Below the pieces are notes generated by a model that saw only the letters and a program-made list of their open reading frames with translations, searched no databases and had not been told where the DNA came from. The position numbers and the translations under genes are program-made. From contig NZ_CP035382.1 in NCBI RefSeq assembly GCF_006874705.1, forward strand, positions 3,410,001-3,474,000: 64,000 bases of DNA, read 5' to 3'. Origin of the DNA: Leclercia adecarboxylata (lineage in GTDB: Bacteria > Pseudomonadota > Gammaproteobacteria > Enterobacterales > Enterobacteriaceae). Positions within the stretch are counted from its first letter, which is position 1; each line of letters opens with the position of its first letter. Of the stretch, positions 26,859 through 35,679 are shown piece after piece.

Positions 26859-26872
26859 TTGATGTAGATCAT
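26859..26872 (-). promoter_or_regulatory. FNR-type box upstream of focA-pflB
   Basis: TTGATGTAGATCAT matches the FNR consensus TTGATNNNNATCAA at nine of ten defined positions. It lies about 60 bases upstream of the focA start, where E. coli has FNR control of the pfl promoters. Anaerobic activation is inferred. Confidence 0.75.
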
Positions 26873-27122
26873 ATCTCGCCTGGCTTATAGGCCCGCAAAG
26901 CGCGTGGTTTTCCAGTGAATGCGGTGTAAGTATTTGATTATCCGTATAAAAATAAATTTTAAAAGTTACAAAATGAGTTGATTTTTTTCTTCTGACCTTC
27001 CCCCGGGCAGTTAATTAGAATGGAGTATTTCATATAAAAAGTAACAATAACCGCCAGGTCGCCATTATTATAGCTACCAATATTTAACTTTATTATTACA
27101 ACTAAAACTTATTGCCGCAGAA
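26873..27122. other. AT-rich pfl upstream region
   Basis: About 250 AT-rich, gene-free bases between the focA FNR box and the ycaO terminator. In E. coli this zone holds several pfl promoters and ArcA/IHF sites. I see long A and T runs (26945-26990, 27030-27120) suited to IHF or ArcA binding, but no site I can name with confidence. Confidence 0.45.
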
Positions 27123-27153
27123 ATAAAAAACGGGGCAATAAAAATCGCCCCGT
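27123..27153 (-). terminator. ycaO terminator
   Basis: On the minus strand a 7-bp stem ACGGGGC / GCCCCGT with an AT-rich loop is followed by TTTTTTATTTC. It lies about 50 bases past the ycaO stop. Confidence 0.85.
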
Positions 27154-27204
27154 AATATAACGTAGGCGATTGTATACGCCTACTGTTTGTCATGTTATTT
27201 AACG

Positions 27205-28965
27205 TTATTTAGCCCAGAAAGCGCTTTTGGCCTTCTGCAATTTCTCATAGGCCTTCAGCAACGACTGGTGAGCAGGGAAGGCTTTCAGATCGCTGTCCAC
27301 CGCCTGCAGGCCGTGGAATGGCGCTTCGCCGCTCAGGGCTGCGCTGGCGTTCTCTACCGCTTCGGCGCCGTACATACGGGTAAAGGCGTTAAGATACTGC
27401 AGCGGCTCACGATCCTCTTCCTGCGACAGCAACAGCAGCGTCTGCAGGCAGCGGTAGTAGTTCGCGCGCTCTGCGCTGAAGACCGAGGCGTTGAACTCGA
27501 TGGTCCACTCGGTCCAGATCAGCGCCTGCTCCAGGTCACCGCCTGCCAGCGCCAGCATCGCCTTCAGCTCACCGATACGCAGGGTGTACCAGCCGTTGTC
27601 TTTGCCCGTCGCCAGGCCCAGCAGCTCGCGCACGCGGGTGAAGTCGTCGTGGCCTTCGTCGTCCAGCTGGGTGATGAGGTTCAGGTAGTCCTCTTTCTCC
27701 CACGCGCTCTCCGGCAGCGCCAGCAGGGTTTCGCGCAGGTGCGCACCCATGCTGTTGTTCGCCAGCCACAGATCTTCTACCGGATAGATATCGGACATGC
27801 CCGGAACCAGAATACGGCAGGCGTACACGCCCAGGTGTTCGTAATCGGCGATATACACTTCCTGGTCTTCAGCAGTGAAGATCGCCATCAGCGTGGCAAA
27901 CTCTTCTTCCGTGGTGCCGGCGAAGCTCCAGTCAACGAACGGATAATCCGCGTCCTGCTTGAACATATCCCAGGAGATAGAGCCGCTGGAGTCGATGAAG
28001 TGCGTCTCCAGGTTGGCGTGCTCAGCCACTTCTTCGTCATCGAAGGTCGGCGGGGTGAACACGTCGAGATCTTTCAGGCTACGACCCTGCAGCAGCTCGG
28101 TAACGGTACGCTCCAGCGCCACGCCGAAGTCCGGGTGCGCGCCGAACGAGGCGAAGCAGGTGCCGTTCGCCGGGTTGAACAGCACCACGCAGATCACCGG
28201 GTACTTACCGCCCAGAGAGCCGTCATAGGCAAAGATTGGGAAACCTTCGGCTTCCAGTTTGGCAATGGACTCCACCACGCCCGGATAGCGGGCCAGCACG
28301 TCAGCCGGGATCTCCGGCAGGCTGATGGATTCTGCGATAATGCGGTTCTTTATATGACGCTCAAACACCTCGGACAGGCCCTGAACGCGCGCTTCGTTGC
28401 GGGTATTACCTGCGGACATGCCGTTGGAGACATACAGGTTGCCGACGATGTTCATCGGAATATAGACGGTTTGCTCGTCAGACTGACGGGTAAACGGCAG
28501 GGCGCAGATACCGCGATCCTCGTTACCTGATTGCAGATCGATCAGCATGCTGGCGGTCAGCTGATTTTCCAGATCGTAGAACGCGCGCAGACGATCGTCG
28601 AGGATCCCTTCCGGCAGCTCGTCATCGTCGGTCAGCGGGAACCATTTTTCATTCGGGTAGTGAACGAATGGGCCATTCGCCACGGTGTCGCCCAGCCAGA
28701 AATCGGCAAAGAAATAGTTGGTGGACAGACGCTCAAAATACTCACCCAGCGCAGAGGCCAGCGCCGCTTTTTTGGTCGCGCCTTTGCCATTGGTAAAGCA
28801 CAGCGCGCACTCTTTATCGCGAATATGCACGGACCAGACGTGGGGAACCGGGTTGAGCCAGGAGGCCTCTTCGATGTTAAAACCCAGGTCGGTCAGTTTT
28901 TGCTGGAAGCGAGCGATGGAATCTTCCAGGGCGGCGTCTTTGCCGGGGATAAACGTTTGAGTCAT
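27205..28965 (-). CDS. ycaO: YcaO-family protein, ribosomal protein S12 methylthiolation-associated
   Basis: 586 residues from the ATG at 28965 (MTQTFIPGKDAALED), matching E. coli YcaO; three extra codons upstream are ignored. The first about 400 residues form the YcaO ATP-binding fold, seen in GKGATKKAALASALGEYFERLSTN, GNTRNEARVQGLSEVFERH and the acidic block THFIDSSG. The C-terminal part (about 420-586) is helical and TPR-like. YcaO enzymes activate amide backbones with ATP, for example in azoline formation. E. coli YcaO has been linked to RimO-dependent beta-methylthiolation of ribosomal protein S12, with an unclear mechanism. No precursor peptide, E1 partner or protease gene lies nearby, so a RiPP role is not supported. 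Confidence 0.94.
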   Translation of the reverse strand: MTQTFIPGKDAALEDSIARFQQKLTDLGFNIEEASWLNPVPHVWSVHIRDKECALCFTNGKGATKKAALASALGEYFERLSTNYFFADFWLGDTVANGPFVHYPNEKWFPLTDDDELPEGILDDRLRAFYDLENQLTASMLIDLQSGNEDRGICALPFTRQSDEQTVYIPMNIVGNLYVSNGMSAGNTRNEARVQGLSEVFERHIKNRIIAESISLPEIPADVLARYPGVVESIAKLEAEGFPIFAYDGSLGGKYPVICVVLFNPANGTCFASFGAHPDFGVALERTVTELLQGRSLKDLDVFTPPTFDDEEVAEHANLETHFIDSSGSISWDMFKQDADYPFVDWSFAGTTEEEFATLMAIFTAEDQEVYIADYEHLGVYACRILVPGMSDIYPVEDLWLANNSMGAHLRETLLALPESAWEKEDYLNLITQLDDEGHDDFTRVRELLGLATGKDNGWYTLRIGELKAMLALAGGDLEQALIWTEWTIEFNASVFSAERANYYRCLQTLLLLSQEEDREPLQYLNAFTRMYGAEAVENASAALSGEAPFHGLQAVDSDLKAFPAHQSLLKAYEKLQKAKSAFWAK

Positions 28966-29103
28966 GGCGATCACTTATATCGTACGGAAAGCGCGCAATG
29001 ATACGGGTTTTGCATGGCAGGCGCTATCTCCCCGGCGGTTTCGGCGAAAATAAAAGGCTGGGCTATGCTTATATTGAGTAACCTACTGTAAAGGAATATA
29101 AAA

Positions 29104-29796
29104 ATGGAAGCATTCGATCTTCAACGAATGGCCTTTGATAAAGTACCCGTTGAGTTTTTAGGCGAGGTCGCGCTGCGAAGTCTCTATACCTTTGTGCTGG
29201 TTTTCCTGTTCCTTAAACTTACCGGGCGGCGCGGCGTGCGCCAGATGTCGCTCTTCGAAGTGTTAATCATTCTGACGCTGGGGTCGGCGGCGGGTGACGT
29301 GGCGTTTTATGACGATGTGCCGATGATCCCGGTCTTTATCGTGTTTGTCACCCTGGCGTTGCTCTACCGGCTGGTGATGTGGCTGATGTCGAAAAGTGAA
29401 AAGCTGGAAGATCTGCTGGAGGGGAAACCGGTAGCCATTGTCGAAGAGGGCAAGCTGGCCTGGGAAAAAGTACAGCGCGCCAACATGACCGAGTTTGAGT
29501 TCTTTATGGAGCTGCGGGTGAGCAGCGTCGAGCAGCTTGGGCAGGTTAAGCTTGCCATTATGGAGACCAACGGGCAGATAAGCGTCTACTTTTATGAAGA
29601 CGACCAGGTTAAGCCCGGGTTGTGCATATTGCCGGATGAATTTGTGGAACGTTTTATGACCATACCGGAAGTCGGCGAGTATGCCTGCCGACGCTGTGGT
29701 CATGTTGAGACTCTATCGGCCGGGGCACATCAATTATGTCCACGCTGCACGAATCCGGAATGGACGAAGGTTAGCCGGGCCAAACGCATCACCTGA
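29104..29796 (+). CDS. ycaP: YetF/DUF421 membrane protein YcaP
   Basis: 230 residues, as in E. coli. Membrane segments lie at about residues 27-40 (LYTFVLVFLFLKLTGRR), 50-60 and 75-95 (VFIVFVTLALLYRLVMWL). They are followed by the cytoplasmic YetF-type domain (LEDLLEGKPVAIVEEGKL and MTEFEFFMELRVSSVEQL). The C-terminus carries two CxxC pairs (CRRCGHVETLSAGAHQLCPRC), a probable zinc ribbon. Function is not established; related Bacillus YetF proteins have been tied to spore germination and membrane processes. It stands alone and is divergent from ycaO, with a ribosome-binding site AAAGGAATATAAAA before its ATG. Confidence 0.9.
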   Translation: MEAFDLQRMAFDKVPVEFLGEVALRSLYTFVLVFLFLKLTGRRGVRQMSLFEVLIILTLGSAAGDVAFYDDVPMIPVFIVFVTLALLYRLVMWLMSKSEKLEDLLEGKPVAIVEEGKLAWEKVQRANMTEFEFFMELRVSSVEQLGQVKLAIMETNGQISVYFYEDDQVKPGLCILPDEFVERFMTIPEVGEYACRRCGHVETLSAGAHQLCPRCTNPEWTKVSRAKRIT

Positions 29797-29842
29797 CAGC
29801 CATTTTGTCGGTTTTGTGACAGCCCGCTGGCAGAATGTATTG

Positions 29843-29858
29843 TGTGACGGCGGGCACA
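29843..29858. promoter_or_regulatory. Candidate CRP site upstream of serC
   Basis: TGTGACGGCGGGCACA fits the CRP pattern TGTGA-N6-TCACA at nine of ten positions. It lies about 100 bases before serC. In E. coli serC-aroA is repressed by CRP and activated by Lrp, so the placement makes sense. Confidence 0.5.
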
Positions 29859-29958
29859 TTTTCCGGGTCATAAGTTTTAGACATTGCGGCGCGTGTCACT
29901 GAATGATAAAACCGATATCCACAGTTATAACTTATTGCTTTTAGCGTGGTGAGGGGAA

Positions 29959-31047
29959 ATGGCTCAGGTCTTTAATTTTAGTTCAGGTCCGGCAATGTTA
30001 CCGGCGGATGTGCTCAAACAGGCTCAACAGGAGCTGTGTGACTGGAACGGTCTTGGCACGTCGGTGATGGAAGTCAGCCACCGTGGTAAAGAGTTTATTC
30101 AGGTGGCAGAAGAGGCAGAAGCAGATTTTCGTTTCCTGCTGAATATCCCCTCAAATTACAAAGTATTATTCTGCCACGGCGGCGGACGCGGTCAGTTCGC
30201 GGGCATCCCGCTGAACCTGCTGGGTGACAAAACCACCGCGGATTACGTTGATGCCGGTTACTGGGCGGCCAGCGCAGTAAAAGAAGCGCACAAATACTGC
30301 TCCCCGAACGTGATTGATGCCAAAGTCACCGTGGACGGGTTACGCGCGGTGAAGCCGATGAGCGAATGGCAGCTCTCCGCGGATGCGGCCTACCTGCACT
30401 ACTGCCCAAATGAGACCATCGACGGGATCGCCATTCACGAAGAGCCGAACTTTGGCGAGAACGCGATCGTTACGGCGGACTTCTCCTCCACGATTCTCTC
30501 GGCGCCGCTGGATGTCAGCCGCTATGGCGTGATCTACGCCGGCGCGCAGAAAAATATCGGCCCGGCCGGTCTGACCCTGGTGATCGTCCGTGAAGATCTG
30601 CTGGGTAAAGCCCACAAATCCTGCCCGTCGATTCTGGATTACACCGTGCTGAACGACAACGACTCCATGTTCAACACCCCGCCGACCTTTGCCTGGTACC
30701 TCTCTGGCCTGGTCTTTAAATGGCTGAGAAACAACGGCGGCGTGGCGCAGATGGATAAGATCAACCAGCAGAAATCTGAGCTGCTGTACAGCGTGATCGA
30801 CGGCAGCGACTTCTACCGTAATGACGTTGCCAAAGCGAACCGTTCTCGCATGAACGTGCCGTTCCAGCTGGCCGACAGCAATCTCGATAAGCTGTTCCTG
30901 GAAGAGTCCTTCGCCGCAGGTCTGCACGCGTTGAAAGGCCACCGCGTCGTGGGCGGAATGCGTGCGTCTATTTATAACGCTATGCCGCTCGAAGGCGTTA
31001 AGGCACTGACCGACTTTATGACTGACTTCGAACGTCGCCACGGTTAA
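29959..31047 (+). CDS. serC: Phosphoserine/phosphohydroxythreonine aminotransferase
   Basis: 362 residues, equal to E. coli SerC. It transfers an amino group from glutamate to 3-phosphohydroxypyruvate (serine synthesis) and also works in pyridoxine 5-phosphate synthesis. The PLP-binding lysine is Lys198 in [14 protein letters not shown]. The N-terminal [15 protein letters not shown] and [18 protein letters not shown] are family hallmarks. It is first in the serC-aroA pair; a hairpin with a short U-tract lies between them, so aroA may be expressed partly by read-through. Confidence 0.98.
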   Translation: MAQVFNFSSGPAMLPADVLKQAQQELCDWNGLGTSVMEVSHRGKEFIQVAEEAEADFRFLLNIPSNYKVLFCHGGGRGQFAGIPLNLLGDKTTADYVDAGYWAASAVKEAHKYCSPNVIDAKVTVDGLRAVKPMSEWQLSADAAYLHYCPNETIDGIAIHEEPNFGENAIVTADFSSTILSAPLDVSRYGVIYAGAQKNIGPAGLTLVIVREDLLGKAHKSCPSILDYTVLNDNDSMFNTPPTFAWYLSGLVFKWLRNNGGVAQMDKINQQKSELLYSVIDGSDFYRNDVAKANRSRMNVPFQLADSNLDKLFLEESFAAGLHALKGHRVVGGMRASIYNAMPLEGVKALTDFMTDFERRHG

Positions 31048-31065
31048 TCACGCCCGTGTTTATTC

Positions 31066-31091
31066 CCCCGCGGCCTGGCTGCGGGGTTTTT
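31066..31091 (+). terminator. serC-aroA intergenic hairpin (partial terminator)
   Basis: Stem CCCCGC / GCGGGG with a 9-base loop is followed by TTTTTA. It is 18 bases after serC and 28 before aroA. Because the operon order is conserved, it probably reduces rather than blocks transcription into aroA. Confidence 0.7.
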
Positions 31092-31118
31092 ATTATGTTG
31101 AATTGAGAGTTAAGTTTC

Positions 31119-32402
31119 ATGGAATCCCTGACGTTACAACCTATCGCGCGGGTAGATGGCACCATTAATCTGCCTGGTTCAAAAAGTGTCTCGAACCGCG
31201 CTTTGCTGCTGGCAGCGCTGGCAAACGGCACCACTGTTCTTACTAACCTGCTGGACAGCGATGACGTTCGCCATATGCTCAATGCGCTGAAAGCGTTAGG
31301 AGTCCACTATACCCTGTCCGCCGATCGCACCCGCTGCGAAGTGACGGGCAATGCCGGGGCGCTGCACTCTGCTGACGCGCTGGAACTGTTCCTCGGCAAT
31401 GCTGGTACGGCTATGCGTCCACTGGCGGCGGCCCTGTGCCTGGGCAGCAACGACATTGTGCTGACCGGCGAGCCGCGCATGAAAGAGCGTCCGATTGGCC
31501 ATCTGGTGGATGCGCTGCGTCAGGGCGGCGCGCAGATTGATTATCTGGAGCAGGAAGATTATCCGCCGCTGCGTCTGCGTGGTGGCTTTACCGGTGGCGA
31601 AGTGGCGGTGGACGGCAGCGTCTCCAGCCAGTTCCTGACCGCGTTGCTGATGACCGCACCGCTGGCGCCACAGAACACCACTATCACCATCAAAGGTGAG
31701 CTGGTTTCCAAACCCTATATCGATATCACCCTACACCTGATGAAGACCTTTGGCGTTGAGGTTGAAAACCACAGCTACCAGCGTTTCGTGGTGCGCGGTG
31801 GGCAGCAGTACCAGACGCCGGGTAACTACCTGGTGGAAGGCGATGCCTCGTCTGCCTCTTATTTCCTTGCTGCGGGCGCCATTAAAGGCGGCACCGTCAA
31901 AGTGACCGGTATTGGCCGCAACAGCGTGCAGGGCGACATTCGCTTTGCCGATGTGCTGGAGAAGATGGGCGCGGTGGTCACCTGGGGCGATGACTTTATC
32001 TCCTGCACGCGCGGTGAACTGAACGCCATCGATATGGACATGAACCATATCCCCGATGCGGCGATGACCATTGCCACGGCGGCCCTGTTCGCCAAAGGCA
32101 CGACTACAATGCGCAACATCTACAACTGGCGTGTAAAAGAGACCGATCGCCTGTTTGCGATGGCCACTGAGCTGCGTAAAGTAGGTGCCGAGGTGGAAGA
32201 GGGCGAGGACTACATCCGCGTTACGCCACCGGCCCAGCTGCAGGCTGCGGAAATTGGTACCTACAACGACCACCGGATGGCGATGTGCTTCTCGCTGGTG
32301 GCGCTGTCGGATACGCCGGTTACCATTCTGGATCCGAAATGCACCGCGAAAACCTTCCCGGACTATTTTGACCAGCTGGCGCGTATCAGTACGCTTGCCT
32401 GA
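31119..32402 (+). CDS. aroA: 3-phosphoshikimate 1-carboxyvinyltransferase (EPSP synthase)
   Basis: 427 residues, the E. coli length. It joins phosphoenolpyruvate to shikimate 3-phosphate in the pathway to chorismate and the aromatic amino acids, and is the target of glyphosate. The N-terminal substrate loop [17 protein letters not shown] includes Lys22. The PEP-binding [10 protein letters not shown] is at about 94-103, and the catalytic region ends [16 protein letters not shown] then [14 protein letters not shown]. The active-site [10 protein letters not shown] motif has the usual Gly and Pro of glyphosate-sensitive class I enzymes. In E. coli ycaL follows; here the next gene is cmk, 187 bases on. 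Confidence 0.98.
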   Translation: MESLTLQPIARVDGTINLPGSKSVSNRALLLAALANGTTVLTNLLDSDDVRHMLNALKALGVHYTLSADRTRCEVTGNAGALHSADALELFLGNAGTAMRPLAAALCLGSNDIVLTGEPRMKERPIGHLVDALRQGGAQIDYLEQEDYPPLRLRGGFTGGEVAVDGSVSSQFLTALLMTAPLAPQNTTITIKGELVSKPYIDITLHLMKTFGVEVENHSYQRFVVRGGQQYQTPGNYLVEGDASSASYFLAAGAIKGGTVKVTGIGRNSVQGDIRFADVLEKMGAVVTWGDDFISCTRGELNAIDMDMNHIPDAAMTIATAALFAKGTTTMRNIYNWRVKETDRLFAMATELRKVGAEVEEGEDYIRVTPPAQLQAAEIGTYNDHRMAMCFSLVALSDTPVTILDPKCTAKTFPDYFDQLARISTLA

Positions 32403-32589
32403 CGCTTCTCTGCCGCACCGCCCGGTGCGGCAATTAATTACTTACACTTCATGACGCTGTCATCGTCCAATTCTTCTACACTCAGCTTCAATCATTCCGT
32501 AATTTGCACGCAAAGGTAACAGTTGTGCACGTTGACGCGTATAATGCGCGGCGTTTACACAACGGTATGCCTAATTTAAGGAGAAAAAG

Positions 32590-33273
32590 ATGACGGCAAT
32601 TGCCCCGGTTATCACCATTGACGGGCCGAGTGGCGCAGGTAAAGGTACTCTGTGCAAAGCGATGGCGGAAGCATTGCAATGGCATCTTTTAGATTCGGGC
32701 GCAATCTATCGTGTGCTGGCGCTGGCTGCTCTGCATCACCATGTTGATGTGGCCTCTGAAGAGGCGCTGGTGCCGCTGGCCGCCCATCTGGACGTGCGTT
32801 TTGTCTCCACCAACGGCAATCTGGAAGTGATTCTGGAAGGGGAAGACGTGAGCGGTGAGATCCGCACCCAGGACGTAGCGAATGCCGCCTCTCAGGTCGC
32901 TGCATTCCCGCGCGTTCGCGAGGCGCTTTTACGCCGTCAGCGCGCCTTCCGTGATGCTCCCGGCCTGATCGCCGACGGACGCGACATGGGAACCGTGGTT
33001 TTCCCTGATGCGCCGGTCAAAATTTTCCTCGACGCTTCCTCGGAAGAGCGTGCGCAGCGCCGCATGCTGCAGTTGCAGGAAAAGGGCTTTAGTGTTAACT
33101 TTGAACGTCTTTTGTCTGAGATAAAAGAGCGCGACGATCGCGACCGCAATCGCGCCGTTGCACCACTTGTTCCTGCAGATGATGCATTAGTTCTGGATTC
33201 TACCAGTTTAACTATTGAGCAAGTGATTGAAAAAGCGCTACAATATGCGCGCCAAAAACTGGCAATCGCGTAA
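32590..33273 (+). CDS. cmk: Cytidylate kinase
   Basis: 227 residues, as in E. coli. It phosphorylates CMP and dCMP using ATP and recycles pyrimidine nucleotides. The P-loop is GPSGAGKGT at residues 12-20. The CMP-binding and catalytic arginines lie in [20 protein letters not shown] and [10 protein letters not shown], with the lid [18 protein letters not shown] ribosome-binding site AAGGAG precedes its ATG. It sits upstream of rpsA with a 111-base gap, and the cmk-rpsA-ihfB order is conserved across enterobacteria. Confidence 0.98.
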   Translation: MTAIAPVITIDGPSGAGKGTLCKAMAEALQWHLLDSGAIYRVLALAALHHHVDVASEEALVPLAAHLDVRFVSTNGNLEVILEGEDVSGEIRTQDVANAASQVAAFPRVREALLRRQRAFRDAPGLIADGRDMGTVVFPDAPVKIFLDASSEERAQRRMLQLQEKGFSVNFERLLSEIKERDDRDRNRAVAPLVPADDALVLDSTSLTIEQVIEKALQYARQKLAIA

Positions 33274-33289
33274 TCGCGACCGATTTAGC

Positions 33290-33384
33290 AGTACCCCCGC
33301 TGCAATGGATTGACGGCGGGTATGTGAAACAACCCCATCCGGCACGGAGCCAGGTGGACGTTAATATTAACCTGAAGATTAAAC
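33290..33384 (+). promoter_or_regulatory. rpsA leader with hairpin (probable S1 autogenous control region)
   Basis: The 111-base cmk-rpsA gap contains a CCCCGC / GGCGGG-type hairpin (about 33293-33320), and the rpsA start lacks a strong Shine-Dalgarno sequence. In E. coli the structured rpsA leader is where protein S1 represses its own translation. The same role here is inferred from position. Confidence 0.5.
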
Positions 33385-35058
33385 ATGACTGAATCTTTTG
33401 CTCAACTGTTTGAAGAATCCTTAAAAGAAATCGAAACCCGTCCGGGTTCCATCGTTCGTGGTGTTGTTGTTGCTATCGACAAAGATATCGTACTGGTTGA
33501 CGCCGGTCTGAAATCTGAGTCTGCCATTCCGGCAGAGCAGTTCAAAAACGCCCAGGGCGAGCTGGAAATCCAGGTTGGTGACGAAGTTGACGTTGCTCTG
33601 GATGCAGTGGAAGACGGCTTCGGTGAAACCCTGCTGTCCCGTGAAAAAGCTAAACGTCACGAAGCTTGGATCACGCTGGAAAAAGCTTACGAAGAAGCTG
33701 AAACTGTGGTCGGTGTTATCAACGGCAAAGTTAAAGGCGGCTTCACTGTTGAGCTGAATGGTATTCGTGCGTTCCTGCCAGGTTCACTGGTAGACGTTCG
33801 TCCAGTTCGTGACACCCTGCACCTGGAAGGCAAAGAGCTTGAGTTCAAAGTAATCAAGCTGGACCAGAAGCGTAACAACGTTGTTGTTTCCCGTCGTGCC
33901 GTTATCGAATCCGAAAACAGCGCAGAACGCGATCAGCTGCTGGAAAACCTGCAGGAAGGCATGGAAGTCAAAGGTATCGTTAAGAACCTCACTGACTACG
34001 GCGCATTCGTTGACCTGGGCGGCGTTGATGGCCTGCTGCACATCACCGACATGGCGTGGAAACGCGTTAAGCACCCAAGCGAAATCGTGAACGTGGGCGA
34101 CGAAATCACTGTTAAAGTGCTGAAGTTCGACCGCGAGCGTACTCGTGTATCCCTCGGCCTGAAACAGCTGGGCGAAGATCCATGGGTTGCTATCGCTAAA
34201 CGTTACCCAGAAGGTACTAAACTGACTGGTCGCGTTACCAACCTGACCGACTACGGCTGCTTCGTTGAAATCGAAGAAGGCGTTGAGGGCCTGGTTCACG
34301 TTTCCGAAATGGACTGGACCAACAAAAACATCCACCCATCCAAAGTTGTTAACGTTGGTGATGTAGTGGAAGTTATGGTTCTGGATATCGACGAAGAACG
34401 TCGTCGTATCTCCCTGGGCCTGAAGCAGTGCAAAAACAACCCATGGCAGCAGTTCGCGGAAACCCACAACAAGGGCGACCGTGTTGAAGGTAAAATCAAG
34501 TCTATCACTGACTTCGGTATCTTCATCGGCCTGGACGGCGGCATCGACGGCCTGGTTCACCTGTCTGACATCTCCTGGAACGTTGCAGGCGAAGAAGCAG
34601 TACGTGAATACAAAAAAGGCGACGAAATCGCAGCAGTTGTTCTGCAGGTTGACGCAGAGCGTGAGCGTATCTCCCTGGGCGTTAAACAGCTCGCAGAAGA
34701 TCCGTTCAACAACTGGGTTGCACTGAACAAGAAAGGCGCAATCGTAAACGGTAAAGTGACTGCAGTTGACGCGAAAGGCGCAACCGTAGAACTGGCTGAC
34801 GGCGTTGAAGGTTACCTGCGCGCTTCTGAAGCTTCACGTGACCGCGTTGAAGATGCAACTCTGGTTCTGAGCGTAGGCGACGACGTTGAAGCTAAATTCA
34901 CCGGCGTTGACCGCAAAAACCGTGCAATCAGCCTGTCTGTTCGTGCTAAAGACGAAGCTGATGAGAAAGATGCAATCGCAACTGTTAACAAACAGGAAGA
35001 TGCAAACTTCTCTAACAACGCAATGGCTGAAGCTTTCAAAGCAGCTAAAGGCGAATAA
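33385..35058 (+). CDS. rpsA: 30S ribosomal protein S1
   Basis: 557 residues, the E. coli length. S1 holds mRNA on the 30S subunit and melts structure near start sites; it is also a subunit of phage Q-beta replicase. Six S1 (OB-fold) domains follow each other. Repeats are clear in [55 protein letters not shown] and [28 protein letters not shown] (first residues given in each case). It begins [16 protein letters not shown]. Strong preferred-codon bias fits high expression. Three stem-loops follow the stop before ihfB. Confidence 0.98.
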   Translation: MTESFAQLFEESLKEIETRPGSIVRGVVVAIDKDIVLVDAGLKSESAIPAEQFKNAQGELEIQVGDEVDVALDAVEDGFGETLLSREKAKRHEAWITLEKAYEEAETVVGVINGKVKGGFTVELNGIRAFLPGSLVDVRPVRDTLHLEGKELEFKVIKLDQKRNNVVVSRRAVIESENSAERDQLLENLQEGMEVKGIVKNLTDYGAFVDLGGVDGLLHITDMAWKRVKHPSEIVNVGDEITVKVLKFDRERTRVSLGLKQLGEDPWVAIAKRYPEGTKLTGRVTNLTDYGCFVEIEEGVEGLVHVSEMDWTNKNIHPSKVVNVGDVVEVMVLDIDEERRRISLGLKQCKNNPWQQFAETHNKGDRVEGKIKSITDFGIFIGLDGGIDGLVHLSDISWNVAGEEAVREYKKGDEIAAVVLQVDAERERISLGVKQLAEDPFNNWVALNKKGAIVNGKVTAVDAKGATVELADGVEGYLRASEASRDRVEDATLVLSVGDDVEAKFTGVDRKNRAISLSVRAKDEADEKDAIATVNKQEDANFSNNAMAEAFKAAKGE

Positions 35059-35138
35059 GTTACTCGTAGAGTAACTTGACAGATTGCAGGATTCGTCCTG
35101 TAATCAATAACAAAGGGCGGCTACGGCCGCCCTTGTTT
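35057..35138 (+). terminator. Triple stem-loop array after rpsA
   Basis: Three consecutive hairpins fill the start of the rpsA-ihfB gap. The first is a perfect 9-bp stem starting inside the rpsA stop codon (35057-35077). The second is a 10-bp stem with a TTCG tetraloop (35082-35105). The third is a perfect 9-bp stem AAGGGCGGC / GCCGCCCTT with loop TACG (35113-35134), followed by GTTT. The last looks like a terminator; the earlier ones may protect the mRNA 3' end. Confidence 0.75.
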
Positions 35139-35178
35139 AAGCTGTTTAGCTAATGGGTTTGAAGGAACCGGAGGAATC

Positions 35179-35466
35179 ATGACCAAGTCAGAATTGATTG
35201 AAAGACTTGCCAGCCAGCAATCGCACATACCTGCTAAAGCAGTGGAAGATGCCGTAAAAGAGATGCTGGAGCATATGGCGACCACTCTTGCACAGGGCGA
35301 GCGCATTGAAATCCGCGGTTTCGGTAGTTTTTCTCTGCACTATCGTGCTCCACGCACCGGGCGTAACCCGAAGACTGGCGACAAAGTAGAGCTGGAAGGT
35401 AAATACGTTCCACACTTTAAGCCGGGTAAAGAACTGCGCGATCGCGCCAATATTTACGGCGACTGA
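35179..35466 (+). CDS. ihfB: Integration host factor subunit beta
   Basis: 95 residues, one more than E. coli IhfB (ends NIYGD). With IhfA it forms IHF, which bends DNA by about 160 degrees at specific sites and shapes transcription, replication and recombination. The HU/IHF fold is clear: [16 protein letters not shown], then [20 protein letters not shown] and the DNA-intercalating arm with [20 protein letters not shown] ribosome-binding site GGAGGAA lies just before the ATG. The gene has its own terminator after it and hairpins before it. Confidence 0.98.
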   Translation: MTKSELIERLASQQSHIPAKAVEDAVKEMLEHMATTLAQGERIEIRGFGSFSLHYRAPRTGRNPKTGDKVELEGKYVPHFKPGKELRDRANIYGD

Positions 35467-35502
35467 GTTTGGCCTGCGGGCGAAACTGAGTAACCTCAAG
35501 AA

Positions 35503-35524
35503 AGCACCTGCGGGTGCTTTTTTT
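35503..35524 (+). terminator. ihfB terminator
   Basis: Stem AGCACC / GGTGCT with loop TGCG is followed by seven T, 37 bases after the ihfB stop. Confidence 0.9.
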
Positions 35525-35679
35525 GTTTCTGTTTTGCCGATCCTGAATCGACGCTGCAAGTTTTGCGGTCGGTTGCTGCAAACCGATCGTTTCCCGCCAG
35601 TCTGCGCCGCAACCTCACATTTTTCTGCCTGACAAGCCACGCGACCCGCCGCACACTGCCCTGATACAGGGAGGTGTGA

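Noticed and set aside
27187..29001. Two consecutive long open frames opposite ycaO (447 and 156 codons)
   Set aside because: They exactly shadow ycaO, have low-complexity Arg/Gln/Val composition and no independent promoter or ribosome-binding site.
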